64,000 nucleotides of DNA, from assembly GCF_000550805.1 (NCBI RefSeq), contig NZ_CP004353.1, positions 2,542,001 through 2,606,000 on the forward strand, read 5' to 3'. The notes under the pieces were generated by a model, which worked only from the letters and a program-made list of their open reading frames with translations, had not been told where the DNA came from and did no database searches. Each line of letters opens with the position of its first letter. Position 1 is the first letter of the stretch. Positions 45,245 through 56,859 of this stretch are shown here, piece after piece. The position numbers were made by a program, and so were the translations under genes. The stretch is from Corynebacterium vitaeruminis DSM 20294. GTDB lineage: Bacteria; Actinomycetota; Actinomycetes; Mycobacteriales; Mycobacteriaceae.

Positions 45245-46201
45245 ATGAACGCCCCCTCCGTCAGCCCGCTTGCCTGCGCCCGCGCGGCCAGCCCCGTCAT
45301 TGCCGTCTCCGCCGCCCGCCTGGTGCAGGTGGGCACGCGCGCCGTCATCACCGTCGCCGTCGCCGCGGCCGCGCCCACGCCGCGCGGGGTCGTCGAGTGG
45401 CAGGCTGCCTTCTCTGAGCAGGTCGAGCTGCCGCGCGCGGGGTCCTTCGCGGCAGGCCCGAACTTTCTCGACTGCGCGGTCGAGGTTCCGGGCGCGCTCG
45501 CGCGTCGGGTTGCGGGATCGGTCGCGGCGCTGCAGAAGGTGCTGGGGGCGTGCGCGATCGTCGGGCCCGCGCGCGTTACCTGCCGCCGTCGCGCCTTCGT
45601 CGCCCCCGCCCTTCACGCCCGCGCGCAACGCCTCGCCGCCGCCAGCGCCCTCGCGGAGAGCACCGCGTCATTGCAGCTGCTTATCGACGCCCAGGGTCAC
45701 CCGGTCTACCGGTTCATTGCCGCCCGCGAGGCCGGGTGGGAGCGCGCGCGGGCGGCCTGCCCGATGCTGCTGCCGCCCCTGGTCTACGCCACCGACGCCT
45801 CCCGCAGCCTCCGGCAGGGCTCGATCGCCTGGGTCAACACCCAAGGCGAGTTCGCCTCGCGGGCCTGTCGCCCGCGCGAGAACGTCGCCTTCCTGGAGCT
45901 GGCGGCCATCGAGGAGGCGCTCGCCTACCACTTCGCTCACCACCCGGGGCGCAGGGTCGCCTTCCTGAGCGACTCCCGCCGCGCGCTCGGCAGGCTGCAT
46001 ACGCTGTCTCGCTACGCCGGATTCTTTGCGGCGGGCCTCCTCTCGGCGAACTGGGTGCCGGGACATTCCGGTCACCTGCTCAACGAGACCGCCGACCGGC
46101 TCGCGCGCCAGCACCGCTACCAGGTGGAGAGCCATCTGCCGGGCGAGTGGCTGCGCACGATCCAGGAGGGCATCATCGGGGAGCTCGCCCTGGCCGCATA
46201 G
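45245..46201 (+). CDS. RNase H-like protein with N-terminal extension
   Basis: This 318-residue protein has a C-terminal RNase HI-like domain. The catalytic carboxylates are Asp184 (YATDAS), Glu218 (FLELAAIEEAL), Asp243 (LSDSRRA) and Asp284 (GHSGHLLNETADRLA). It could cleave RNA in RNA-DNA hybrids. The first 170 residues have no motif I know. There is no ribosome binding site, and TAACGT seven bases before the ATG suggests a leaderless transcript. Confidence 0.75.
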   Translation: MNAPSVSPLACARAASPVIAVSAARLVQVGTRAVITVAVAAAAPTPRGVVEWQAAFSEQVELPRAGSFAAGPNFLDCAVEVPGALARRVAGSVAALQKVLGACAIVGPARVTCRRRAFVAPALHARAQRLAAASALAESTASLQLLIDAQGHPVYRFIAAREAGWERARAACPMLLPPLVYATDASRSLRQGSIAWVNTQGEFASRACRPRENVAFLELAAIEEALAYHFAHHPGRRVAFLSDSRRALGRLHTLSRYAGFFAAGLLSANWVPGHSGHLLNETADRLARQHRYQVESHLPGEWLRTIQEGIIGELALAA

Positions 46202-46362
46202 AGGTCGGACCTATTCCCCCGTTCCGGGGGTAATTTCACCCCGGTGACAGCAGGTGTGCTGCCGCCTGTACGCTGGTCTTTCACGATCCATCTCACAACC
46301 CGGGCATAACCCCAACCACATACAGATATAGAGATTTCCTTACGTCTCCCCACTCGGGTTAT

Positions 46363-46378
46363 TGTGTGCCGCATCACC
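46363..46378 (+). promoter_or_regulatory. candidate GlxR/CRP-type site upstream of the symporter gene
   Basis: TGTG and TCAC halves are separated by seven bases (TGTGTGCCGCATCACC), the spacing of the GlxR consensus, but the central TA is absent. It is 54 nt before the start codon. Confidence 0.3.
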
Positions 46379-46385
46379 TTTAGCA

Positions 46386-46405
46386 GCCGTAGGCGTCGAT
46401 AAGCG
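46386..46405 (+). repeat. dispersed repeat copy upstream of the symporter gene
   Basis: GCCGTAGGCGTCGATAAGCG is in the same orientation as the gene, followed by CCTGCTTGACCGGGAGGA with the ribosome binding site. Confidence 0.85.
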
Positions 46406-46431
46406 CCTGCTTGACCGGGAGGAACCCTCCA

Positions 46432-47868
46432 ATGGCACAACAGCCCAGCGCAGAAAGCATGCTGAGCACCTCGCCGCAGGTGCCAGAACCCAAGAAACCC
46501 CGCAAGGACCGCACCCACTGGCTCTACATCGGCGTCATCATCGCGGTGATCGCCGGCATTATCTTCGGGCTCGTCGCGCCCGACGTGGCCAAGAGCTTCA
46601 AGGTGCTCGGCACGATGTTCGTCAGCCTCATCAAGATGATGATCTCGCCGGTCATCTTCTGCACCATCGTGCTGGGCATCGGCTCGGTGCGCGCGGCGGC
46701 GTCGGTGGGTAAGGCCGGCGGACTTGCGCTCGGCTACTTCCTGACGATGTCCACCTTCGCGCTGGCCGTGGGCCTCGTCGTGGGCAACTTCATCCAGCCC
46801 GGCTCGGGGCTGAACATCGAGGCGACGAAGAACGCGGGCGCGGAGTACGCGTCTCAGGCCGAGCACGGCGGCGGCATGATCGGCTTCATCCAGTCGATCA
46901 TCCCCGACACGATCTTCTCCGCGTTCACCTCTGGATCGGTCCTGCAGACGCTGTTCGTGGCGCTGCTGGTCGGCTTCGCGGTGCAGTCGATGGGCAAGCG
47001 CGGCGAGCCGATCCTCATCGCGGTGGGCCACCTGCAGAAGCTGATGTTCAAGATCTTGAACATGGTGCTGTGGGTCGCGCCGATCGGCGCGTTCGGCGCG
47101 ATGGCGGGCGTCGTGGGCGCGACCGGCATGAAGGCCGTGCTGCAGCTGGGCGTGCTCATGATCGCCTTCTACCTGACCTGCATCATCTTCATCTTCGGCG
47201 TGCTGGGCACGATCCTGTGGTCGTTCACGCGGGTGAACATCTTCAAGCTGTGCAAGTACTTAGGGCGCGAGTTCCTGCTCATCGTGGCCACCTCTTCCTC
47301 CGAGTCGGCGCTGCCGAACCTCATGCGCAAGATGGAGCACGTGGGCGTTGCCACCCCGACGGTGGGCATCGTGGTGCCGACGGGCTACTCCTTCAACCTG
47401 GACGGAACGGCCATCTACCTGACTATGTCCGCGATCTTCATCTCGGATGCCATGCACATGCCGATGAACCTGGGCGAGCAGATCGGCTTGCTCCTGTTCA
47501 TGATCATCGCCTCCAAGGGCGCGGCCGGCGTCTCCGGCGCAGGCATCGCCACCCTGGCGGCCGGCCTGCAGTCGCACCGCCCGGAGCTGCTCGACGGCGT
47601 GGGCGTCATCGTGGGCATCGACCGCTTCATGTCCGAGGCGCGTGCGCTGACCAACTTCGCCGGCAACGCCGTGGCCACGATCCTCGTGGGCAAGTGGACC
47701 CGCACCGTGGACCTGGCCCGCGTGAGGGACGTGCTCGACGGGAAGATCCCCTACGTGGCGGCCGCCGACGACTCCGACGTCGACTTCCACAACCCGACCG
47801 TGACCAACCCGGCCACCGAGTCGCTGCAGCCGACCCCGCAGGTCAACATCGAGGCCTTCAGGCACTAG
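46432..47868 (+). CDS. dctA: dicarboxylate:cation symporter (DctA/SDF family)
   Basis: This 478-residue secondary transporter takes up C4-dicarboxylates with protons or sodium. Family motifs are ATSSSESALPNLMRKM, PTGYSFNLDGTAIYLT, ASKGAAGVSGAG and DRFMSEARALTNFAGNAVAT. Multiple membrane segments are present. The ATG follows GGGAGGA; a TTG 21 nt upstream is less likely. A strong hairpin ends the transcript. Confidence 0.93.
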   Translation: MAQQPSAESMLSTSPQVPEPKKPRKDRTHWLYIGVIIAVIAGIIFGLVAPDVAKSFKVLGTMFVSLIKMMISPVIFCTIVLGIGSVRAAASVGKAGGLALGYFLTMSTFALAVGLVVGNFIQPGSGLNIEATKNAGAEYASQAEHGGGMIGFIQSIIPDTIFSAFTSGSVLQTLFVALLVGFAVQSMGKRGEPILIAVGHLQKLMFKILNMVLWVAPIGAFGAMAGVVGATGMKAVLQLGVLMIAFYLTCIIFIFGVLGTILWSFTRVNIFKLCKYLGREFLLIVATSSSESALPNLMRKMEHVGVATPTVGIVVPTGYSFNLDGTAIYLTMSAIFISDAMHMPMNLGEQIGLLLFMIIASKGAAGVSGAGIATLAAGLQSHRPELLDGVGVIVGIDRFMSEARALTNFAGNAVATILVGKWTRTVDLARVRDVLDGKIPYVAAADDSDVDFHNPTVTNPATESLQPTPQVNIEAFRH

Positions 47869-47891
47869 CCCGCTTACGGCACGCAGACTAC

Positions 47892-47925
47892 CGCCGCCGC
47901 TGGAATTCATGTTCCGGCGGCGGCG
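47892..47925 (+). terminator. terminator of the symporter gene
   Basis: The stem CGCCGCCGC/GCGGCGGCG with an inner GGAA/TTCC pair lies 23 nt after the stop. No long T run follows. Confidence 0.65.
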
Positions 47926-48032
47926 TTGCGTATCGATCCATACTTAACCATTCAGCAGCCTTGTGAGCAAGGCCACATATTTTCCTAAACCTACTGCATG
48001 TTTCGATTCCGAAACTTAACAGCGAAAGCTTC

Positions 48033-48044
48033 TGAATCGATTAG
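48033..48044 (+). promoter_or_regulatory. candidate LacI-type operator upstream of ino1
   Basis: TGAATCGATTAG contains the palindromic core AATCGATT. In C. glutamicum ino1 is activated by the LacI-type regulator IpsA, so an operator here is expected, but this match is weak. Confidence 0.25.
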
Positions 48045-48145
48045 TGCGCGGAGGCTCGTTTAGAGCCTGTAACAAACTGTCCTACCCTTGGCCAACAGTA
48101 GCCTCTTCACGGGCTAAATACTTTTTTCAAGGAGCATAAAAGAAC

Positions 48146-49243
48146 ATGGGAGCAAAGAAGGTTCGCGTCGCGATCGTCGGCGTTGGCAACTGTGCAACCT
48201 CGCTCATCCAGGGCGTGGAGTACTACCGTGACACCCCAGAGACCGAGACGGTTCCCGGCCTCATGCACGTCAAGTTCGGCGATTACCACGTCTCGGATGT
48301 CGAGTTCGTCGCCGCGTTCGATGTCGACGCCGACAAGGTGGGCAAGGACCTCTCCGACGCGACCCGCGCTTCCATGAACTGCACCATCCAGATCTGCGAG
48401 GTCCCGGAGCTGGGCGTGACCGTCCAGCGTGGCCCGACGCTCGACGGCCTGGGCGTGCACTACCTCGCCACCATCGAGGAGTCCTCCGAGGAGCCCGTCG
48501 ACGTTGCGCAGGCGCTTCGCGACGCCAAGGCTGACGTCCTCGTCTCCTACCTGCCGGTCGGTTCCGAGGAGGCCGACAAGTTCTACGCGCAGGCGGCCAT
48601 CGACGCGGGCTGCGCCTTCGTCAACGCCCTGCCGGTGTTCATCGCCTCCGACCCGGAGTGGGCACAGAAGTTCGTCGACGCGGGCCTGCCGATCGTTGGC
48701 GACGACATCAAGAGCCAGGTCGGCGCCACCATCACCCACCGCGTGCTGGCCAAGCTCTTCGAGGACCGCGGCGTGCGCCTCGAGCGCACCATGCAGCTCA
48801 ACGTCGGCGGCAACATGGACTTCAAGAACATGCTCGACCGCAACCGCCTGGAGTCCAAGAAGATCTCCAAGACCCAGGCCGTGACCTCGATCCTCCACGA
48901 CTCCCCCATCGCGGGCAAGAAGGAGGACCGCAACGTCCACATCGGCCCGTCCGACTACGTCGAGTGGCTCGACGACCGCAAGTGGGCCTACGTCCGCCTC
49001 GAGGGCAAGGCCTTCGGCGACGTCCCGCTCAACCTCGAGTACAAGCTCGAGGTCTGGGACTCCCCGAACTCCGCCGGCGTGATCATCGACGCCGTCCGCG
49101 CCGCCAAGATCGCCCTCGACCGCGGCATCGCCGGCCCGGTTAACCCGGCCGCCTCCTACCTCATGAAGTCCCCGCCCATCCAGCTGGGCGACGAGGAGGC
49201 CCGCGCCAACCTCGAGGCCTTCATCCGCGGCGAAAACGCCTAA
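48146..49243 (+). CDS. ino1: myo-inositol-1-phosphate synthase
   Basis: This 365-residue NAD-dependent enzyme converts glucose 6-phosphate to inositol 1-phosphate, the precursor of phosphatidylinositol and mycothiol. The N-terminal NAD site is [39 protein letters not shown] and [16 protein letters not shown] are conserved actinobacterial Ino1 blocks. It is preceded by AAGGAG and followed by a strong terminator. Confidence 0.97.
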   Translation: MGAKKVRVAIVGVGNCATSLIQGVEYYRDTPETETVPGLMHVKFGDYHVSDVEFVAAFDVDADKVGKDLSDATRASMNCTIQICEVPELGVTVQRGPTLDGLGVHYLATIEESSEEPVDVAQALRDAKADVLVSYLPVGSEEADKFYAQAAIDAGCAFVNALPVFIASDPEWAQKFVDAGLPIVGDDIKSQVGATITHRVLAKLFEDRGVRLERTMQLNVGGNMDFKNMLDRNRLESKKISKTQAVTSILHDSPIAGKKEDRNVHIGPSDYVEWLDDRKWAYVRLEGKAFGDVPLNLEYKLEVWDSPNSAGVIIDAVRAAKIALDRGIAGPVNPAASYLMKSPPIQLGDEEARANLEAFIRGENA

Positions 49244-49257
49244 GGCACGCCTTCTAG

Positions 49258-49287
49258 GCCGCAGGGAGACCCTCCCTGCGGCTTTTT
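49258..49287 (+). terminator. intrinsic terminator of ino1
   Basis: A perfect 11-bp stem GCCGCAGGGAG with a 3-nt loop and five Ts. Confidence 0.92.
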
Positions 49288-49303
49288 GCGTGCGCTAGGC
49301 GCG

Positions 49304-50299
49304 CTAGCTACGGAATACCCGGCGTACCTTCCCGTCGACGCGTTCCAGCCGCCCGCGCACCGACGGCCCCGTCGGATCATCGTCGTTGACACCGTTGTGA
49401 TACGCGCAGCACGTGGCCAGGTTCGAGCTTCTCGTGTGCCCACCGAACTGCCACGGAACCAAGTGATGCACCTGGCACTCATCGGCTGGCTTATGGCACC
49501 CATCCCACGCACAGGTGGGATTCTCGACCGCCGCCAAGACACGCTGTTTGCCGTTGGCAAACCGCTCCGAGCGAACCAAGTCCACCGGCCCTTCAACCGG
49601 ATGAATCAGCGCAAACCCCCACTTCTCATCCAGCTTCATGCGGGCGACCTGCGTGCTGGTGCGCTCCACCCCATCCGAGCACCGCAACACCGTCTCATCC
49701 CCGGTGCCATCCAGCACCGCATCGAGAGCGTCCAGCGGGATCGTCACGATCGGCCGCAGCACCGTTGCTACGGCCCCGCCACCGGTGATCGCCTCCTGCA
49801 ACGCCGCCACCGGGTCATCGGCGTCCTTGACCGGGTCGTAAAGCGTAGCGATCACCTCCGCTGGGGCGTTGACCCGCATCGACCACGTATTGTCCGCATA
49901 CCTGCGCACCGACACCCCCAACGTCAACGCGCGGGGTGCAACGAGCTTCTTTAGCAAAGCCAGTCCGCGGCGTTTAAGCTCCGCAGGCGCCGCCTTCATC
50001 CGGCACAGCTCGCGGCGCAGGCGCCACTTCTTACGCTTGTCCGCCACCCGGCGGGCAACCGCCTCGATCGCCACAAGCGCATCCAGGCAGTGCCCGTTGG
50101 CGCGGATCGCGGACACGCACTCTGCCTGCACCCGCGACATCGGCGAGGGCGCGGCATAGATCGCCGCAAGCCCTGCGACGGTAGCCGCCGTGGACTCCGG
50201 CAACAACCGCTCCAGCTCACCCTCACCCAGCCCACTGGCTTCCTCGATGAGCGTCATCGGGTCGCGCAGCAGCGCGCCCAAGGTCTCCAACACGTTCAT
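49304..50299 (-). CDS. HNH endonuclease domain protein (DUF222/13E12-like)
   Basis: This protein of about 331 residues has an N-terminal helical region and a C-terminal zinc-type HNH domain (CAWDGCHKPADECQVHHLVPW, then SSNLATCCAYHN). It resembles the many HNH proteins of the 13E12 repeat family in actinobacteria, which are often mobile or defence-linked. The ATG giving MNVLETLGALL is used; TAGCGT seven bases before it suggests a leaderless transcript. It follows a DnaA-box palindrome. Confidence 0.85.
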   Translation of the reverse strand: MNVLETLGALLRDPMTLIEEASGLGEGELERLLPESTAATVAGLAAIYAAPSPMSRVQAECVSAIRANGHCLDALVAIEAVARRVADKRKKWRLRRELCRMKAAPAELKRRGLALLKKLVAPRALTLGVSVRRYADNTWSMRVNAPAEVIATLYDPVKDADDPVAALQEAITGGGAVATVLRPIVTIPLDALDAVLDGTGDETVLRCSDGVERTSTQVARMKLDEKWGFALIHPVEGPVDLVRSERFANGKQRVLAAVENPTCAWDGCHKPADECQVHHLVPWQFGGHTRSSNLATCCAYHNGVNDDDPTGPSVRGRLERVDGKVRRVFRS

Positions 50300-50361
50300 G
50301 CCCCGCACGCTAAACGCCCTCGCAACCCCGCGCAAGAGCACATGAAAAAAGAGCCCACAAT

Positions 50362-50398
50362 CTGTGGATAACTTCCCACCGTGAGAAGTTATCCACAG
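50362..50398. repeat. perfect palindrome with two DnaA boxes
   Basis: The 14-nt arms (50362-50375 and 50385-50398) are perfect complements with a 9-nt loop. Each contains the full DnaA box TTATCCACA (50389-50397 on plus, 50363-50371 on minus). On the minus strand it could also end the gluABCD transcript, as CTCTTTTTTC follows 11 nt later. Only one such pair is seen, so it is not an origin by itself. Confidence 0.75.
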
Positions 50399-50452
50399 GC
50401 CCTGGGCCCCTCGCCGCGCGCTCGTCGCGATTTTCCGATAGTCTAAGCGGTT

Positions 50453-51391
50453 CTACTCCGCTGGGTTCTTGATCTCCACGTGGCCGGGGTCGTGCCAGTC
50501 GGCGACGACGTTGTCCTTCGTATCCAACCCCTGGTTTTCATGCTCCGGGACCTTCGCCACGATGTTCCTGCGTGCACGCCCCGCCCTCAGCTGGCGCTCG
50601 ATGCGCTCGGCCAAAAGCGTCAGCGAGTAGTTGATGATGATCATGATGATCGCCACCACGATGAGCGAGGCCAGGTAGTTCCGGTTCGCCGAGGACGACT
50701 GGATACCCTGGCGCACGATCTCCACGAAGCCGATCTGGTAGCCGAGCGCGGAGTCCTTCAGCGCGATGACCATCTGCGCGATGAGCGCCGGCAGCATCGC
50801 CGCCACCGCCTGCGGCAGAAGGATCCTCAACATCGTCTGCCGATGCGACAGGCCGAGCGCCTGCGCCGCCTCCGTCTGCCCCTTCGGCAGCGACTCGATG
50901 CCAGCCCGCAGGATCTCCGCGATGACCGAGCCGTTGTACAGCGTCAGCGCGAACACCACCGCCGCAAACGCCAGGTACTTCGGCTTGAACACGCCGTAGA
51001 CCGCGAACACCTGGTAGGAGAAGATGATCAGCAGCAGCACTGGTATGGCGCGGAAGAACTCCACTAGCACGCCGCACAGCCAGCGGATCGCCCGGTTGCG
51101 CGAGAGCCTTCCCAGGCCGAGGGTCACGCCCACGACCAGCGCCAAGAACAGCGAGGCCACCGCCGAGGTCAGCGTGCCGCGCAGGCCCGGCAAAAGGTAC
51201 GTTCTCCACGTGTTCGCGTCCAAGAACGGCGTCCACTTCTCCGCGGCCAGCTGCCCCTTGGCGTTGAGCGTGCTAAACACCCACGCCAAAAGTCCCGCCG
51301 CCACGAGCAGGGTCACGGCCGTGTAGATCCGGTTTCGACGTATGCCTACGGGGCCTGGGGCGTCGTAAAGCACGGTTGCGCGAGTAGACAT
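50453..51391 (-). CDS. gluD: glutamate ABC transporter permease GluD
   Basis: This 312-residue inner membrane permease has about five segments and the EAA loop ([22 protein letters not shown]). A hydrophilic C-terminal tail of about 50 residues follows the last segment. It overlaps gluC by one base (TAATG). With GluABC it takes up glutamate, as in C. glutamicum. Confidence 0.93.
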   Translation of the reverse strand: MSTRATVLYDAPGPVGIRRNRIYTAVTLLVAAGLLAWVFSTLNAKGQLAAEKWTPFLDANTWRTYLLPGLRGTLTSAVASLFLALVVGVTLGLGRLSRNRAIRWLCGVLVEFFRAIPVLLLIIFSYQVFAVYGVFKPKYLAFAAVVFALTLYNGSVIAEILRAGIESLPKGQTEAAQALGLSHRQTMLRILLPQAVAAMLPALIAQMVIALKDSALGYQIGFVEIVRQGIQSSSANRNYLASLIVVAIIMIIINYSLTLLAERIERQLRAGRARRNIVAKVPEHENQGLDTKDNVVADWHDPGHVEIKNPAE

Positions 51392-52077
51392 TATTTCTTC
51401 ACCGCCAGTTTCTTAGACAGCGCGCCCAGGGCCAGGCCCATGGGCAGCGTGAGGATGAGGAAGCCCAGCGCGAACGCGCCGAAGATAGCCCACAGCGCGC
51501 TCGCGTGGTTCTCGATGACTTCCTTCATGAGCAGCGACGCCTCGGACACGCCGATGACCGACGCGATCGTGGTGTTCTTCGTCAGCGCGATGAGCGTGTT
51601 GCCCAGCGGCACGATCGCGGCGCGCGCGGCCTGCGGGAAGACGATCTTGGAAAACGTCTGGCCGAAGCTTAACCCCAGCGAGCGCGCCGCCTCCGCCTGC
51701 CCGAAGCTGACGGTATTGATGCCCGAGCGCAGGCACTCCGCGACGAACGCCGAGGTGTAGAGCGTGAAGCCCAGCACCGCGAGCCGGAAGTTGTTGCTCG
51801 CGAGGAACGTCGACGAGCTGCGGCTGGCCAACTGCAGCCCGAGCGTCTGGTAGAGGCCGAACGAGCAGAACAGCACCACCAGCGTCAGCGGCGTGTTGCG
51901 CACCGTGTTGGTGTAGAACGTGGCGATGGTGCGCAGGATCCGCACCGGGGACACACGCATCGCGGTGAGGATGGTACCGAAAATGAGCGAGAAGATCGCG
52001 GACAGCACCGTCAGCTTGATGGTCGTCCAAAAGGCAGGCAGGATCGCCGGCCCCAGTTGCTCCCACATTGCGTCCAT
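51391..52077 (-). CDS. gluC: glutamate ABC transporter permease GluC
   Basis: This 228-residue permease of the HisM/GlnP type has the EAA motif [24 protein letters not shown] and about five membrane segments. It follows gluB after an 80-nt spacer with a hairpin and a dispersed-repeat copy, and has AAAAGGAG in front of its ATG. Confidence 0.93.
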   Translation of the reverse strand: MDAMWEQLGPAILPAFWTTIKLTVLSAIFSLIFGTILTAMRVSPVRILRTIATFYTNTVRNTPLTLVVLFCSFGLYQTLGLQLASRSSSTFLASNNFRLAVLGFTLYTSAFVAECLRSGINTVSFGQAEAARSLGLSFGQTFSKIVFPQAARAAIVPLGNTLIALTKNTTIASVIGVSEASLLMKEVIENHASALWAIFGAFALGFLILTLPMGLALGALSKKLAVKK

Positions 52078-52099
52078 GTTGTGACTCCTTTTGGGGCTT

Positions 52100-52118
52100 G
52101 CTTATCGACGCCTACGGC
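52100..52118 (-). repeat. dispersed repeat copy upstream of gluC
   Basis: The minus strand reads GCCGTAGGCGTCGATAAGC, followed by AAGCCCCAAAAGGAG and the gluC start. It abuts the hairpin at 52116-52147. Confidence 0.85.
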
Positions 52119-52147
52119 GCGCCGCCAGCAGTGTGAAGCGGCGCGCC
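52116..52147 (-). terminator. stem-loop between gluB and gluC
   Basis: A perfect 10-bp stem (GGCGCGCCGC and complement) follows the gluB stop. Such hairpins raise binding-protein levels above permease levels by partial termination or 3'-end protection. Confidence 0.65.
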
Positions 52148-52157
52148 GGTGTCGTTG

Positions 52158-53045
52158 TTACTTGATGAAGGAGAGGTCGCCCGGGGTGCCGTTGTCGATG
52201 CCGTCCTTGGAGCCCAGGTTCTTCTCCACGGCCTTGTCGAACTCGCCGCTGTCCTGCATCTCCTTCAGGGCGGTGTTGATCGCGTCGGTGCCCTCGGTGT
52301 CGTCCTTCTTCAGGCCGATGCCGTAGTACTCGTCGGTGAACGGCTTGCCGTCTTTTTCCATCTCCACGAGCTTGAAGGAGCCCGGGTTCTGGGCGGCGTA
52401 GCCGTTGAGGATGGTCGCGTCGGTGGTCATCGCGTCGATGGTGCCCTGGCCGAGCGCCTCAACGCAGGAGGAGTAGGTGTCGAACTCCTGCAGCTGCACG
52501 CCCGGCAGCGCGTCCTTGACCTTCTGCGCCGGGGTGGAGCCGGACACCGAGCACAGGCTCTTGCCGTCCAGGTCCTCGAGCTTGGTGATGGAGGTGTTGT
52601 CGGACTTGACCAAAAGCGCCTGGTGGGTGATGAGGTACGGGCCGCCGAAGTTGACCTTCTCCGCGCGGGAGGCGTTGATCGAGTAGGTCGCGGCGATCAT
52701 GTCGACCTCGCCGTTGCCGATGACGGTCTCGCGCTGGGCGGACGGGGTCTCGCGCCAGGTGATCTCGGGGTTGCTCCAGCCCTTGGCCTTCGCGATCGAG
52801 TTGACCACGTAGGTGGCAACGTCCACGTCGAGGCCGCTCATGGTGCCGTCGGCGTTCTTCAGGCCCAGGCCGGGCTGGTCGAACTTGGTGCCGAGGGTGA
52901 CCTTGCCCGCCTCGATGTCGGCGAGCAGGCCATTGCCGCCGGAGGCGGACGAGGAGGAGCTGCCGTCGCCACACGCGGCGAGCGTAACGGTGCAGGCGAT
53001 AGCGGCGGCGGTGGCGGCGAGGGTGCGCATGAGAGAGCGAGACAT
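52158..53045 (-). CDS. gluB: glutamate-binding lipoprotein GluB
   Basis: This 295-residue receptor has a signal peptide with lipobox LAAC followed by a Ser-rich linker and a type 3 solute-binding domain (LGTKFDQPGLGLKN, GLDVDVATYVV, AATYSINASRAEKVNFGGPYL). It delivers glutamate to GluCD. It starts 32 nt after gluA. Confidence 0.95.
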   Translation of the reverse strand: MSRSLMRTLAATAAAIACTVTLAACGDGSSSSSASGGNGLLADIEAGKVTLGTKFDQPGLGLKNADGTMSGLDVDVATYVVNSIAKAKGWSNPEITWRETPSAQRETVIGNGEVDMIAATYSINASRAEKVNFGGPYLITHQALLVKSDNTSITKLEDLDGKSLCSVSGSTPAQKVKDALPGVQLQEFDTYSSCVEALGQGTIDAMTTDATILNGYAAQNPGSFKLVEMEKDGKPFTDEYYGIGLKKDDTEGTDAINTALKEMQDSGEFDKAVEKNLGSKDGIDNGTPGDLSFIK

Positions 53046-53077
53046 GAGAGGTTCTCCTTTAGTTAAGTGTGTGCGTT

Positions 53078-53830
53078 CTAGTGAGCGAGGATCTTGCCGA
53101 GGAAGTCCTTGGCGCGGGCGGTCTTCGGGTTGGAGAAGAAGCTGTCCGGGTCGGTGTCCTCTAGGATCTGTCCTTCGTCCATGAACAGGATGCGGTCGGC
53201 GACCTTGCGCGCGAAGCCCATCTCGTGGGTCACGCAGATCATGGTCATTCCTTCCTTGGCCAGGCCCGCCATGACATCGAGGACCTCGTTGACCATCTCG
53301 GGATCCAGGGCCGAGGTCGGCTCGTCGAAAAGCATGACCTTGGGCTTCATGGCCAGCGCGCGGGCGATGGCGACGCGCTGCTGCTGCCCGCCGGAGAGCT
53401 GGGCGGGGTACTTGTCGGCCTGGCTGGCGATCCCGACGCGCTCGAGCAGGCTCATGGCCAGCTTGTCGGCGTCCGCCTTCTTCATCTTGCGCACGAGCAC
53501 GGGCCCCAAGGTGACATTGTCCCGGATGGTCATGTGCGGGAAGAGGTTGAAGGACTGGAACACCATGCCCACGTCGGAGCGCAGCTTGGCCAGGGCCTTG
53601 CCCTCTTCCGGCAGGGCTACACCGTCGATCGAGATGGTGCCCTCATCGATGGTCTCGAGGCGGTTGAGCGTGCGGCACAGCGTCGACTTGCCGGAGCCGG
53701 ACGGCCCCAGCACCACCACGACCTGCCCGCGCGGAACCTCCAGGTTGATGTCGCGCAGCGCGTGATAGCTGTCGAAGTACTTGTTCACTCCAGCCACAGA
53801 GACCATGATGTCGTTTGAGTTCTGTGTCAT
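53078..53830 (-). CDS. gluA: glutamate ABC transporter ATPase GluA
   Basis: This 250-residue polar amino-acid transporter ATPase has Walker [10 protein letters not shown], signature LSGGQQQR, Walker [14 protein letters not shown] and switch His (VTHEMGFAR). It is first in the operon gluABCD. An AAGG site lies upstream of the ATG. Confidence 0.96.
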   Translation of the reverse strand: MTQNSNDIMVSVAGVNKYFDSYHALRDINLEVPRGQVVVVLGPSGSGKSTLCRTLNRLETIDEGTISIDGVALPEEGKALAKLRSDVGMVFQSFNLFPHMTIRDNVTLGPVLVRKMKKADADKLAMSLLERVGIASQADKYPAQLSGGQQQRVAIARALAMKPKVMLFDEPTSALDPEMVNEVLDVMAGLAKEGMTMICVTHEMGFARKVADRILFMDEGQILEDTDPDSFFSNPKTARAKDFLGKILAH

Positions 53831-54135
53831 AGCCCATTACCTTAGCGTCGTAGCTCACATTTAGCAATTCATGCGAAGTGTGCATGTAAACGCCTATAAG
53901 AGATCTTTCTATAGGTTGATAGTTATTCTCGGCGTGGCACGACCATTTGTCAAGGCGCGTATCGACGCCCACGGCGCGAAAGCCGCCATTTCATCCCCCA
54001 AACACCCAGCTCAGCGACGCAAACTTCCCGTGCGGGAAGCTTCTCTTGCAGGCCGATGCGAATTACTTTCACCGCGCCGATGGCGAAAGACGAAGGGGCG
54101 GCCGTCCGAAGACGACCGCCCCTTAGGGTGCGAGC
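53831..54135. promoter_or_regulatory. spacer between clpB and gluA
   Basis: This 305-bp gap holds the gluA promoter (minus strand) and the clpB terminator. A variant dispersed repeat (GCCGTGGGCGTCGATACGC on the minus strand, 53957-53975) lies in the leader region. I see no convincing gene. Confidence 0.45.
54093..54124 (-). terminator. terminator of clpB
   Basis: The arms AAGGGGCGG and CCGCCCCTT with further inner pairing lie 11 nt after the clpB stop. CGTCTTT follows on the minus strand. Confidence 0.8.
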
Positions 54136-56685
<2,550 letters not shown>

Positions 56686-56759
56686 GGGCTTCCTCCTAGA
56701 GTTGTTGTCGTTTGTCATATGTTCAGGTCAGAGGCCGTTCTCGCGGCTCCTAATCCCCT

Positions 56760-56786
56760 CAACGCAAACGAAGTTGAGTTTGTTCC
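56760..56786 (-). promoter_or_regulatory. SigH-type promoter of clpB
   Basis: On the minus strand GGAAC (-35, 56786-56782) and GTTG (-10, 56763-56760) have 19 bp between GGAA and GTTG, matching the SigH pattern GGAA-N18/20-GTT known for clpB in C. glutamicum. Confidence 0.65.
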
Positions 56787-56792
56787 GCTCAA
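56774..56792. promoter_or_regulatory. HAIR element 1 (HspR site)
   Basis: TTGAG-N9-CTCAA, the core of the HspR-associated inverted repeat, overlaps the SigH -35 element. Confidence 0.7.
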
Positions 56793-56815
56793 CTTCAAAA
56801 TTATAGATATTTTTC

Positions 56816-56834
56816 TTGAGCGCGCTCGACTCAA
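56816..56834. promoter_or_regulatory. HAIR element 2 (HspR site)
   Basis: CTTGAG-N9-CTCAA lies 42 bp from element 1, centre to centre. Two HAIR copies fit HspR repression of clpB, and both lie within 90 bp of the divergent gene's start. Confidence 0.7.
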
Positions 56835-56859
56835 CTTCTCGTTCGATACACTCGTCCCC

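Noticed and set aside
50362..50398. Replication origin
   Set aside because: Only two DnaA boxes are present, with no dnaA/dnaN genes and no AT-rich unwinding region.
56686..56718. Longer N-terminus of ClpB
   Set aside because: The AGGAGG site lies within this stretch and directs translation to the ATG at 56685, where the normal ClpB N-terminus begins.
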